A stretch of DNA of 14,157 nucleotides. Origin: Candidatus Altimarinota bacterium. Its GTDB lineage: Bacteria > Patescibacteriota > Gracilibacteria > UBA1369 > LOWO2-01-FULL-3. The position numbers were made by a program, and so were the translations under genes. Below, in pieces: positions 5,721 through 13,100 of this stretch. How positions within the stretch are numbered: position 1 is the stretch's first letter; the number at the start of each line of letters is the position of its first letter. The stretch covers positions 1 to 14,157 of the forward strand of contig JAOZTS010000025.1 of NCBI GenBank assembly GCA_029939035.1. The letters run 5' to 3'. The notes beneath the pieces were generated by a model that was not told the DNA's origin, did not search any database, and worked only from the letters and a program-made list of their open reading frames with translations.

Positions 5721-5737
5721 TCCCCTTGGCGCTACCA
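5721..5737 (+). repeat. Exact 17-base copy of the tRNA-Glu 3' end (att-like direct repeat)
   Basis: TCCCCTTGGCGCTACCA at 5721-5737 is identical to the tRNA-Glu 3' end at 5576-5592, including the CCA. Bases on either side differ, so the match is exactly 17 and the period is 145 bases. Copies of a tRNA 3' end are the usual footprint of site-specific integration at tRNA genes. No integrase is in the window and the enclosed segment is only 128 bases. The copy ends seven bases from the fic stop codon. Confidence 0.7.
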
Positions 5738-5744
5738 AAAATTC

Positions 5745-6665
5745 CTATACTTCAAGTATTTCAAATCCATTTAGAATAGAGTCGCAAACAAAGCCTTCCA
5801 GTGCTTTATGATCTTGCTTCAGTTGAGATTCTCGCAGAAATTTATAATACAGGCGTTTCTGCTCCTTTTTAATCACTGCAGGTGGCAGATTCGCCTTTAA
5901 TAGCATTGCGGTCATAATAAGTCGTCCAATTCTGCCATTTCCATCTGAAAATGGGCGAATTTGCTCGAATTTGCTATGAATAATAGAGACATGGGAAATT
6001 GCATCATTGGATTTTTTATTGATTTCCAATACCAGATCCTTCATCAAGGTAGGCACTTTTAAATAATTAGCAGTAGGCACATTTGCTCCAACAATCCTAA
6101 CCCCATGTATTCTAAAACTCCCAGCATCTGACCTTATGCTGTTCATCAAAATATGATGCAACTCTAATATAAACCCTTCTGTAATCTTGTAGTCCTTTTT
6201 AATTTCGTCAAAAAGATATTCCAATGCTGACTGATGATTCTTGGCTTCCAAGTGCTCTATCATATCCCTGTTTTTAAGCGTGATGTTCTGAAAAAGAATA
6301 TCTGCAGTTTCATTTTCTGTAAGAGTTGATCCTTCAATGCTGTTTGTATTGTAGGTCAAAGAAAGGATGAACTGGTCAAAAATATCAGGTCTCTCTTTAA
6401 TATTTTTGATTATGCTTTTATGTTTTTTCCCTTTCCCTAAAATTATGTCTTTTTTTGCATGAAGACTATCACTTGGAATAATTTTTTGCCCTGTATATTT
6501 TGAATAAATCCTGTCAATTAGATCGCACTTTTTTTTATGGGGTAGCGATCTTTCATTTATCCAGCTGTTTAAAGTCGGGAAAGAAACATTCAGCTCATTT
6601 GCTAACTGAGTTTGAGTTAACCTTGCAAGCCTTTGAATAATTTTTAATTTCTGCCTTATCTTCAT
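5745..6665 (-). CDS. fic: Fic-domain protein with N-terminal HTH and inhibitory helix
   Basis: 306 residues. Residues about 14-40 are an XRE-type HTH (QTQLANELNVSFPTLNSW). Residues about 107-112 (TNSIEG) fit the [S/T]xxxE[G/N] inhibitory motif, whose Glu blocks ATP binding in the resting enzyme. The Fic core carries the full catalytic motif HSKFEQIRPFSDGNGRIGR (230-248) with catalytic H230 and the phosphate-binding D241-G-N-G-R245. The target-positioning flap is near 189-204. Fic enzymes usually transfer AMP from ATP to a hydroxyl side chain of a target protein; the target here is unknown. The intact motif and inhibitory helix suggest an active, self-restrained enzyme. It has its own promoter with an inverted repeat across it, so self-regulation through the HTH is likely. 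It lies behind a toxin-antitoxin pair and ends seven bases from the tRNA 3'-end copy. The start at 6665 lies only six bases below the -10 box. Confidence 0.92.
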   Translation of the reverse strand: MKIRQKLKIIQRLARLTQTQLANELNVSFPTLNSWINERSLPHKKKCDLIDRIYSKYTGQKIIPSDSLHAKKDIILGKGKKHKSIIKNIKERPDIFDQFILSLTYNTNSIEGSTLTENETADILFQNITLKNRDMIEHLEAKNHQSALEYLFDEIKKDYKITEGFILELHHILMNSIRSDAGSFRIHGVRIVGANVPTANYLKVPTLMKDLVLEINKKSNDAISHVSIIHSKFEQIRPFSDGNGRIGRLIMTAMLLKANLPPAVIKKEQKRLYYKFLRESQLKQDHKALEGFVCDSILNGFEILEV

Positions 6666-6671
6666 GTCTAT

Positions 6672-6700
6672 ATGATAACAAACTTTATAAAGCCCGTCAA
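6672..6700 (-). promoter_or_regulatory. Promoter of the fic gene, giving a near-leaderless transcript
   Basis: On the minus strand TTGACG (6700-6695) is followed after exactly 17 bases by TATCAT (6677-6672). The ATG (6665) begins six bases below the -10 box, so the transcript would begin at or next to the start codon. Confidence 0.75.
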
Positions 6701-6723
6701 TAAAAGGCTATCTATAAAGTTTG
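6679..6723. promoter_or_regulatory. 11-base inverted repeat across the fic promoter (probable operator)
   Basis: CAAACTTTATA (6679-6689) and TATAAAGTTTG (6713-6723) are exact inverted copies. One arm lies in the promoter spacer and the other just above the -35 box, 34 bases apart centre to centre. This suits repression by a dimeric HTH protein, most simply the HTH of the Fic protein itself. Confidence 0.65.
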
Positions 6724-6746
6724 GTGCTTTTGTTCTCTCACCCCTA

Positions 6747-6760
6747 CTGCCGGCGGGCAG
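6747..6760. repeat. GC-rich hairpin CTGCC-GGCG-GGCAG
   Basis: A five-pair, GC-rich stem in an otherwise A/T-rich gap between the toxin and fic genes. No T run follows it on the minus strand, so it does not look like an intrinsic terminator. It may be a small dispersed repeat; a second copy is not present here. Confidence 0.4.
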
Positions 6761-6786
6761 CCATAAAATAAGTAGAAAAATTTATG

Positions 6787-7071
6787 CTACAAAACTCGCA
6801 CAGAAGCTGTTTTGTATACAACTGACCTATGCTGAATGATAAAAATCTTAACTAATTTTTTCTCAATTCTATAAATAACACGATAATCTCCTACTCGAAG
6901 TGAGCGGTAGTTTTTCAAAGATTTCCGCAGGGGTTTTCCAAAAAGTTCAGGTTGTGTCTGCAATTTGTCTTCTACAGCTTTCCTTATTCTATCTTTCCCC
7001 TTTTTTGAGATTTTAGGAATATCCTCTTTTACAACTAAAAAGTGATATTCAATATCATATTTTATTTCCAT
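6787..7071 (-). CDS. RelE/ParE-superfamily toxin
   Basis: 94 residues with the family's usual layout: an N-terminal strand (YDIEYHFLVV), two helices (ISKKGKDRIRKAVEDKL), then 'GKPLRKSLKNYRSLRVGDYRVIYRIEKKLVKIFIIQHR', in which 'LR.GDYRVIYRI' and 'I..I.HR' are the hallmark strands. Members with this signature are mostly mRNA-cutting RelE-type toxins, while ParE members poison gyrase; sequence alone does not decide. The gene overlaps the antitoxin by 10 bases, so the two are translationally coupled and expressed from the antitoxin promoter. Basic residues R59, R66 and the C-terminal HR are kept, so it is probably active. It has no promoter of its own. Confidence 0.88.
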   Translation of the reverse strand: MEIKYDIEYHFLVVKEDIPKISKKGKDRIRKAVEDKLQTQPELFGKPLRKSLKNYRSLRVGDYRVIYRIEKKLVKIFIIQHRSVVYKTASVRVL

Positions 7072-7283
7072 GCGTCTTTGTGAGAGACAAATTTTGCCTT
7101 TTTAGTATCCCTTGCCTCAGCCAATGAATTCCAAACTTCGTCTTCTTCCAGCTGTATAGCAATTTTGATTAGTTGAACAACTTTCGTAGATTTAGAAACA
7201 TCGTCCCTTTTTGATAGATACACAAGGGCACTATCCACATCATCGGTAAGGGTAACATTTGTGCGTTTTTTTGTTGTAGGCAT
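7062..7283 (-). CDS. Ribbon-helix-helix antitoxin
   Basis: 73 residues from the ATG at 7283 (MPTTKKRTNVTLTDDVDSAL). The N-terminal half is a RHH fold: a strand 'RTNVTLTDDV', then helices 'SALVYLSKRDD' and 'SKSTKVVQLIKIAIQL'. The C-terminal tail (about 48-73, acidic then basic) should wrap the toxin. The frame stays open upstream to 7337, but that longer form would begin with a TTG lying inside the -35 box, above the transcription start, so 7283 is the better choice. The antitoxin comes first and overlaps the toxin by 10 bases, the normal order. Autorepression is expected through the repeated sequence in the promoter. Confidence 0.85.
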   Translation of the reverse strand: MPTTKKRTNVTLTDDVDSALVYLSKRDDVSKSTKVVQLIKIAIQLEEDEVWNSLAEARDTKKAKFVSHKDAWK

Positions 7284-7305
7284 AATTTGATAATTTAGTT
7301 TCAGT

Positions 7306-7325
7306 AAAAGTGTAACAAAAGTGTA
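7306..7325. promoter_or_regulatory. Tandem 9-base repeat, probable antitoxin operator
   Basis: AAAAGTGTA occurs at 7306-7314 and again at 7317-7325, a period of 11 bases or about one helix turn. The first copy covers the -10 box of the toxin-antitoxin promoter and the second its spacer. RHH proteins often bind such same-face tandem sites. Confidence 0.6.
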
Positions 7326-7337
7326 CCGCCAAGTCAA
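7309..7337 (-). promoter_or_regulatory. Promoter of the toxin-antitoxin pair
   Basis: On the minus strand TTGACT (7337-7332) is followed after exactly 17 bases by TACACT (7314-7309). The predicted start of transcription is near 7302, about 20 bases above the antitoxin ATG. Confidence 0.75.
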
Positions 7338-7377
7338 GGCTTATTAAAGCGGCCATTTACGATTACTACATTGAAGA

Positions 7378-8004
7378 TTAATGTAATTTTTTTCCACCCC
7401 TTCTTTTACTGCTGGTCACTTTTTTCATCCAATCTCTGACTTCTTTTTGAGTCAGCATTTCTCCGGTTTCTTTTTTGCAATGAATAGCTTCATTTCTATA
7501 TTCGTATTTGCTTGTATTCCAATTAAATCCAATTTTGAACTTTCGATACATTCTGCCCTCTTCAGGTAATCGCAACGTCTTGGCGATTACCACAGCTTCT
7601 TTTTTTTCTAAATAAGTTGCTTCTGGCATACGCACTTTCTTTTCCAGAGTTGATTTTTCGGGTTCAACAACTTTTGGAGTTTTAAAATCAAAGCCAGCCT
7701 GAACAGGCTTATCGCCTGAAGGTTTATTAAGTTGTTGTACTACCAAATTTCTCACCCCTATAGTAACAACATCAGCATCATTTTTTCTCCAAACAACATT
7801 TTCTGCTGGTTCCACTAATTCATTCTTGATTTCAGTCCATTGATTCCTGCTAACGATCAGTGGCTCATCAATAGGTAGGGTATTGAGAGATGCAAAGATT
7901 CTTCTTCGAACCATGTCTAACTCTGATTGCAGCTCAGGACTAACATTCTTCTGGAATATTATTTCATATCCACTACCTTTACTTGGGCCAGTTGATAAAA
8001 CCAT
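7378..8004 (-). CDS. Hypothetical protein, unrecognised
   Basis: 208 residues, no family recognised, no signal peptide or membrane segment. Residues 13-95 look folded and mixed alpha/beta (ELQSELDMVRRRIFASL is a clear helix). Residues about 95-125 are Pro/Lys/Glu-rich and probably a linker. A second folded part, about 126-195, carries 'RKFKIGFNWNTSKYEYRNEAI' and 'LTQKEVRDWMKKV', and the end is very basic (SSKRRGGKKLH). The basic tail suggests nucleic-acid or membrane-lipid contact, but that is inference only. It has its own strong promoter, whose -35 box lies at the 3' end of the glycosyltransferase gene. It sits between that gene and the toxin cluster and may belong to either region. The start at 8004 fits the promoter, with a leader of about 16 bases. 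Confidence 0.7.
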   Translation of the reverse strand: MVLSTGPSKGSGYEIIFQKNVSPELQSELDMVRRRIFASLNTLPIDEPLIVSRNQWTEIKNELVEPAENVVWRKNDADVVTIGVRNLVVQQLNKPSGDKPVQAGFDFKTPKVVEPEKSTLEKKVRMPEATYLEKKEAVVIAKTLRLPEEGRMYRKFKIGFNWNTSKYEYRNEAIHCKKETGEMLTQKEVRDWMKKVTSSKRRGGKKLH

Positions 8005-8026
8005 TTTGTATGATTAACAAGGTTAT

Positions 8027-8055
8027 ATAATAAAACGATTGAACGACAAAGTCAA
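8027..8055 (-). promoter_or_regulatory. Promoter of the gene at 7378-8004
   Basis: On the minus strand TTGACT (8055-8050) is followed after exactly 17 bases by TATTAT (8032-8027). The -35 box covers the stop codon of the glycosyltransferase gene. Confidence 0.8.
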
Positions 8056-9449
8056 ACCCTGAACTTGCTCAAAAGCTTCTTGAATGCCTTCTTGATCCCA
8101 TTTTCTCGTAAATACCTCCATGCTCCTTTTATCCCGATTCCTCCTCCAAATTTCAAATTAACTCCACGATCCGGTGCAGGTCTAGGATTTTCCAGCCACT
8201 CCAGCAGAGGTTTCATCACCACCCGGTAATTACATTTCTCCTTAATATATAGCGCCCCTTTTTCCCCATAAAAACCTTTATCCTTATATATAGTAGTAAT
8301 TGCATCCGCCAACTCCTCGTGTTTTCCACTGGCAACTCCAATCCCAGCTCCAACTCGCGGAACCTCATACGAAATTTCACTACCGAGAGTCGTAACGACA
8401 GGCAATCCAAATTTCATCATCTCATTTATCCGATTCCGAGCCCCGGTCAAAGTCTCCACACATCGACGATCAACATTCAGTCCCAAATCTGCTCTCCTAT
8501 ATATATAAGGAATAGCATCCGTATCAACCCATCCCAAAAATTTAAATCGATCCTTGAATGAAGATTTATCAATCATCTCCTTAAATTTCGAAAAAGTTTT
8601 ATTATCCAATCCCTTAATATCACCACCAGTCGAAACAAAATACAATTTCTCGCACTTCTCCATCGCCTCAGTCACACCCTTATATAGATTGACCTCATCT
8701 ACCCAAGTATTGTATCCACCAAGCCAAAGCGCCACAAAAGCATCCTCCGGCACATCCTTCATCAAATCTCCGAACCGATCCTCAACAGCCTCTTCCCCCT
8801 CAAACCACTCTGTCCCATTCGGAATATGATGAGCAAACTTGTAACCGAAACTTTCCTTGTTCAAACGGCCGGCTCCAGCCAGCTCCCCAATCAAGGCATG
8901 CCTCTCCGGATCAGAAACAGCAGACAACTTGTCCGCTCTCCCTATAATAGAACTTTCCATTTTGTGATAATGGGCCAGGTAATCATTTGTTCCTTTTTTG
9001 TAAGCCTGAGCCTGCCCCTCCGCCATAATCCACCCATTCAGGTCAGACCAGAGCGGCGCGCGTGTAGAAATTTGCGAAGCTATATAAGAAGGATAAGTAT
9101 TCACACTCACAATCGCGTCCGGATGCATCTCATCATGCAGGTCCTGAATTCTTTTCAGTAGGGAAGTGTCATTTTTCGAAATAACAACTTCTGTATACCC
9201 GCTTTGTTGTCGCACTTCTTTGTAACCAGGCTCCTCTTCGTAGCACTCCGGCATCGCAATGCATACCAAAGTCACCTCGTACTTTTCCTTATGTGTAGAG
9301 GAAAACGCATGGTCAGCGCTTTCTGAAACCACACCTCCATCTCGAAGCAAAGGTTTCAAGAACTGGTAGGTCCGCAATCCAGCCGCGGGTCTCGACTTCG
9401 TATTTTCGTTAGGCAGTGGGCTGTTCCCGATTACCAAGATCCTTTTCAT
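8052..9449 (-). CDS. GT-B fold glycosyltransferase (GT4-like)
   Basis: 465 residues. The N-terminal Rossmann half opens with 'KRILVIGNSPLP' and contains 'PDAIVSVNTYPSYIA' and a short linker 'IGRADKLSAVSDPERHAL' typical of GT4-like enzymes. The C-terminal nucleotide-sugar half (about 235-430) shows 'VALWLGGYNTW', 'KFLGWVDTDAIPYIYRRADLGLN' and 'NRINEMMKFGLPVVTT', the family's donor-binding region, although the usual E-x7-E pair is not evident. Residues about 440-465 form a basic amphipathic tail (WRYLRENGIKKAFKKLLSKF) that could hold the enzyme at the inner membrane face. Donor and acceptor are unknown. It is divergent from the S-layer-type gene, so glycosylating that protein or making a wall polymer for it is a reasonable guess. 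No Shine-Dalgarno motif was seen and no convincing promoter was found. Confidence 0.85.
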   Translation of the reverse strand: MKRILVIGNSPLPNENTKSRPAAGLRTYQFLKPLLRDGGVVSESADHAFSSTHKEKYEVTLVCIAMPECYEEEPGYKEVRQQSGYTEVVISKNDTSLLKRIQDLHDEMHPDAIVSVNTYPSYIASQISTRAPLWSDLNGWIMAEGQAQAYKKGTNDYLAHYHKMESSIIGRADKLSAVSDPERHALIGELAGAGRLNKESFGYKFAHHIPNGTEWFEGEEAVEDRFGDLMKDVPEDAFVALWLGGYNTWVDEVNLYKGVTEAMEKCEKLYFVSTGGDIKGLDNKTFSKFKEMIDKSSFKDRFKFLGWVDTDAIPYIYRRADLGLNVDRRCVETLTGARNRINEMMKFGLPVVTTLGSEISYEVPRVGAGIGVASGKHEELADAITTIYKDKGFYGEKGALYIKEKCNYRVVMKPLLEWLENPRPAPDRGVNLKFGGGIGIKGAWRYLRENGIKKAFKKLLSKFRV

Positions 9450-9840
9450 ATAATAAATATAAAATATGTAAATAGGTAGAACGCATTTCTACAAAAACAC
9501 ATTATCAAATTTGAGTCAAACAGGGTAGCCAAAAAGCCCATACCCACTACATCTAGTACAAGCCAAATCCCCGAGGCACGAAAAACAGAGCAAGAAAAAG
9601 CCAGAAAACGTTATCAAACAAGTCAATAGTTCTACATAAACACGAAGTATCACCACATGCGAATGATATGTCACCTCAAATTTCGAAACAAATCAAGCTC
9701 GAATTAGTAATAAAGGGCGAACATTCACAAAGTGGAATTTGGCTATAAATAAACGAGAAACAGGCATCAACTGCCCAAAATAGAGACGAAACAGAGTAAA
9801 AATATTGTCTATGTATACCGCGAAAGTAAGCCAAAAACGA

Positions 9841-9869
9841 TTGACGTTGGGTAATCACTTTGTTAAATT
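9841..9869 (+). promoter_or_regulatory. Candidate promoter of the S-layer-type gene
   Basis: TTGACG (9841-9846) is followed after exactly 17 bases by TAAATT (9864-9869). If used, transcription would start near 9876 and leave a leader of about 280 bases before the ATG at 10159. No closer pair of boxes is as good. Confidence 0.45.
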
Positions 9870-9889
9870 TTCTTTCGATAGAACCAAAA

Positions 9890-9948
9890 ATGAAAAACGC
9901 GAAAAAATCAGGAAAAGGGCTTGAATAAGCCAAAAACCTAAAGAGGTT
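9890..9948 (+). promoter_or_regulatory. Possible mRNA leader elements: 12-codon frame and two hairpins
   Basis: ATG at 9890 opens a 12-codon frame, MKNAKKSGKGLE, ending in TAA. Its last codons run into the hairpin GGCTT-GAAT-AAGCC (9918-9931), and a second, AACCT-AAAG-AGGTT (9935-9948), follows three bases later. Long structured leaders are common on S-layer mRNAs, where they stabilise the message. Each stem is only five pairs, so this is tentative. Confidence 0.3.
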
Positions 9949-10158
9949 GTGACTAATTAAACACTCTCACAGATACCTTTATATATACTCAGGGATTTAG
10001 ACCTTTGAAAGCACAGGAAACGCAAAGCGAAAAAATATTAAAAACATTTTATAAGTAATAATCGTTTTCATTGAGAGAGGCGATTTAGTTAGTGCCAACT
10101 CAATAAAACTTTAATATATATATTTACTTTTATTTACAAACTTTTAACCCAAAAGTAT

Positions 10159-13100
10159 ATGCACAAGTTGCGAAAACTGATTGCGCTACTAGGAGTAGTT
10201 GCAATCTCTTCTACACTTGTTGTGTCTACGGCTACGGCTGGTGAATGGTACGAACCATTTATGCAGGATTTAGTAGACGTAGGTGTTGATTTCGGTGATC
10301 CGGGAACAAGCACAACAAGATGTGAATGGGCAAACGGAACAGTTGCCTGGAATGATCTAACAGCAGAAATGCCTGCTGAAGCTACATTCTTGGACGTTCC
10401 AGAAACTCATGATTGTTATGAAGCAATCGAAACCGCTTACGCTCACGGTGTCCTTAGTGGATACTCTGACTCAGAAGGTGCGCCAACAGGATATGTTGGA
10501 CCAGCTGATCTGATCACACGTGAACAAGCGGCTAAAATGGTAATTGGAGGTGAAAGCCTTCCAGTAATCGAAGACTCTGGACTATTCCCAGACGAAGCTG
10601 ACTTTAGCTCATGGGCTAAAGACGAGTGGTATCACTCAACAGTATTCGCTTGGAACAAGATGGTTGGAGACAGCGATACAGGAAACTTTAGACCTAAGGA
10701 CAATATCAACCACGCAGAAGCAGCTAAAGTTATTACAATGGAAGCTGAGCTTAGCGCGAGTTATGTTGAAGACGACGATGTACCAGATGACGTGATTTCA
10801 GAAGGTGACCTACTAGTTGAGGTTTCTGATGACACACCAGCTGGAGACACAGTTCCATCAAAAGCTACTTCAGTAGTAGTTGCTGCTTGGGATTTCACAG
10901 CTCAAGACGGTGATGTTGTACTAGACGATCTTATGGTACACACACACGGAGTTACATCTCTACCAACTGGATCTAATGTATATCTATACCTTGGAGACGA
11001 CAGATTGACTTCTGGAAAATCTGTTAACAGTTCTACAAACCTAGCTAACTTCACAAATCTTGATCTTCTGATCAGCGATGGTGAAACAGTTACTCTATTC
11101 CTAAGAATAGACATAGGTGATGCTACTCAATCTTCAGAAATGGGATTTGAGATAGAAATGGCAGAACACGTAGATGGTAGTGGAGCTACAGTTACTGGAG
11201 ACTTCCCACTACAAGGTGAAACTTTCGGGATCTCTACAGTAGATGCTGGAACACTTACAGTTGAAAAGAACGGAACTATCACTAATCCAAAAGTTGGAGA
11301 AGATGACGTAGTTATCGCTAAATTCAAACTATCAACTTCAGGAGAAGCTGCAGAGTTAGAACAACTTGGACTACTTATTACAGGTAATGTTTCTAACGAT
11401 GCTGTAGAAAATCTAGAACTATACGTTTCTGGAGAAACTGATCCTATCGCTACAGTTGACGGTCTAAATTCAAAAGACATTGCAAACTTCATGTTGGATA
11501 CTGCATATGATCTTCCAAAAGGAGACACAAAATCTTTCACAGTAAAAGCTGACTTCAACACTGGACGTTCTGCTGACACTGTAAAAGTTTATGTAGATGA
11601 AACTACAGACGTAGTGGCTATCGGTGGAACTTATGGATTTGGAATGGCTGTAGATATCAATAATGCTAGTGGTTATGATGGAACAACTACTGCTTGTACT
11701 TCAAGTGCAGGTACATGTTCTTACTCAGTCCTAGAAGGTGGAGACATCACTGTTTCTTCTAACGGACCAACTGCTTCAGATATTGCTACATCTGGTAACA
11801 ATATCCACTTACTAGACTTCTCATTAGTTTCTGTTTCAGAAATTACATTCAGAAACTTCCCAATCGGAATCACAGCTTCTGAAACTGGTACTGCTCAGGG
11901 TCTATTGAATGGAACAACAGCAAACATCACAGACATCAAGATCATAAATGTTGATACAGATGACGTGATTCTAGGACCAATCGATGCAGATGTATTATTA
12001 GATGCATTTGGAGGTTCAGCAATTCACGAAACAACAGGAAATACTGATGCTCTAAAAGCTTATTACCTATTCACAGACGAATTTGGTATGGATCCAGGTG
12101 AGGAACTCAATCTTGCAATTACTGCAGACGTTGAGAACCTAGCTGCTCTAGACGGAATGACACTTGTTGCTTCTCTAGAACTTGGAACAACTCGACCAGA
12201 AATCAGAGACGTAAATAACAAAGTTATTACAAATACTGATTCTCTAGTTCCTTCTTCAGCTATTACAGGTAAGACAATGACAATCCAATCACCATCTCTA
12301 ACAGCTAGTTTATCTGCAGTACCGGTTGCTGGATCAACTTCTCGTGTTAAAGGAGAAAAAGACGTACCATTTACTGGTATCGCTCTAGAATGTGGATCTG
12401 CTTCACCTTGTAAAATCACAGATATCCTTCTACAAGGTTATCTAGATGACAACGGAAATGCTTCAGCATTCTCTGCTACTGGAACAGGTGCTGATCACTC
12501 TACAGCTCTAAATGAATATGTAGGAAGTGTATGGTTAGAAGACGGTGCAGGAGAAGTTGTAGCTGCCGCTCAAAGTGTTGAATCAGACGGAGACGTTCAA
12601 TTCAGCAACATGGTATGGGAGCTAGAAGCTGGTGAAACAGCAATCTTCTATGTAGTTGGTGATATCTCAGCAGATGCTTACAAGAATACAAATGCAGAAA
12701 ATATTGCATTCGGTATCGCAGCAGCTGGAGACGTTGACTACGAAGATAACGATGGAAACTCAAGAGACAATCTTGGAGCTGTAAATACTACTCCAACAAC
12801 TTATGTTACTACTTCAGAAGGTGGATCATTGACAGTTGCTGTTGATGCTTCAACAATGAAAGAAGACATAATTATCGGAGGTGTTGCAGATCAAGAAGTT
12901 TCTAAATTCAAATTCACTACTACTGACGAAGCATTCTTGGTTAAGAAATTATCTATCAATGCTAGACAGTCAGCTGCAACAACAGCAGCACTTGGTGATT
13001 ACGACAACAACGTTGCTAAAATTGTACTTTCATACACAAACAGCGACGGAGATACAGAAACTAAAGACGGTTACCTAACTGAAGGTACTGCTACATTCTC

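Larger units (their letters stand above)
5593..5737 (+). ncRNA. Candidate structured RNA linked to tRNA-Glu
   Basis: The segment from the tRNA 3' end to a second copy of that end folds into successive stems: CTCTGCC-GAA-GGTAGAG (5605-5621), GAACCC-ACA-GGGTTC (5650-5664), GGCCC-GAA-GGGTC (5668-5680) and TCCCCGTTTC-GAA-GAAATGGGGA (5692-5714). The last is extended by GTCTC (5683-5687) with GAGGC (5715-5719). Three of the four loops are GAA closed by a C-G pair. ATGACC (5639-5644) can instead pair with GGTCAT (5677-5682). The four wobble pairs (5609-5617, 5669-5679, 5697-5709, 5686-5718) are all G-U on the plus strand, which argues for plus-strand RNA. I know no family that matches. It might also be a mobile-element remnant, or simply a terminator plus debris. 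Confidence 0.4.
9450..10158. other. 709-base intergenic region between divergent surface genes
   Basis: The only long gap in the window and strongly A-rich. Next to the glycosyltransferase start is an inverted repeat, GTAGAA (9476-9481) / TTCTAC (9487-9492), which may be an operator. GGGTA/TACCC (9523-9527, 9541-9545) is a weak hairpin. From 9841 a promoter and probable S-layer mRNA leader begin. A TTGAG/CTCAA pair (10071-10075, 10099-10103) could fold shortly before the S-layer start. I see no convincing gene in 9493-9840; an 85-codon minus-strand frame at 9676-9933 is judged spurious. Confidence 0.6.

Noticed and set aside
5634..5737. Second tRNA-Glu or tRNA pseudogene
   Set aside because: Only the last 17 bases match. 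There is no anticodon arm or D-arm, and the expected T-loop TTCGATT is replaced by unrelated bases.
6747..6760. Terminator of the toxin-antitoxin operon
   Set aside because: GC-rich hairpin but no T run follows on the minus strand; read-through into fic remains possible.
7284..7337. Longer antitoxin starting at 7337
   Set aside because: The start would be a TTG lying in the -35 box, above the predicted transcription start; the ATG at 7283 gives a standard RHH N-terminus.
9676..9933. 85-codon open frame on the minus strand
   Set aside because: Phe/Ser-rich composition of a reversed A-rich leader, no recognisable family, overlaps the promoter and leader of the S-layer-type gene, and has no promoter of its own.
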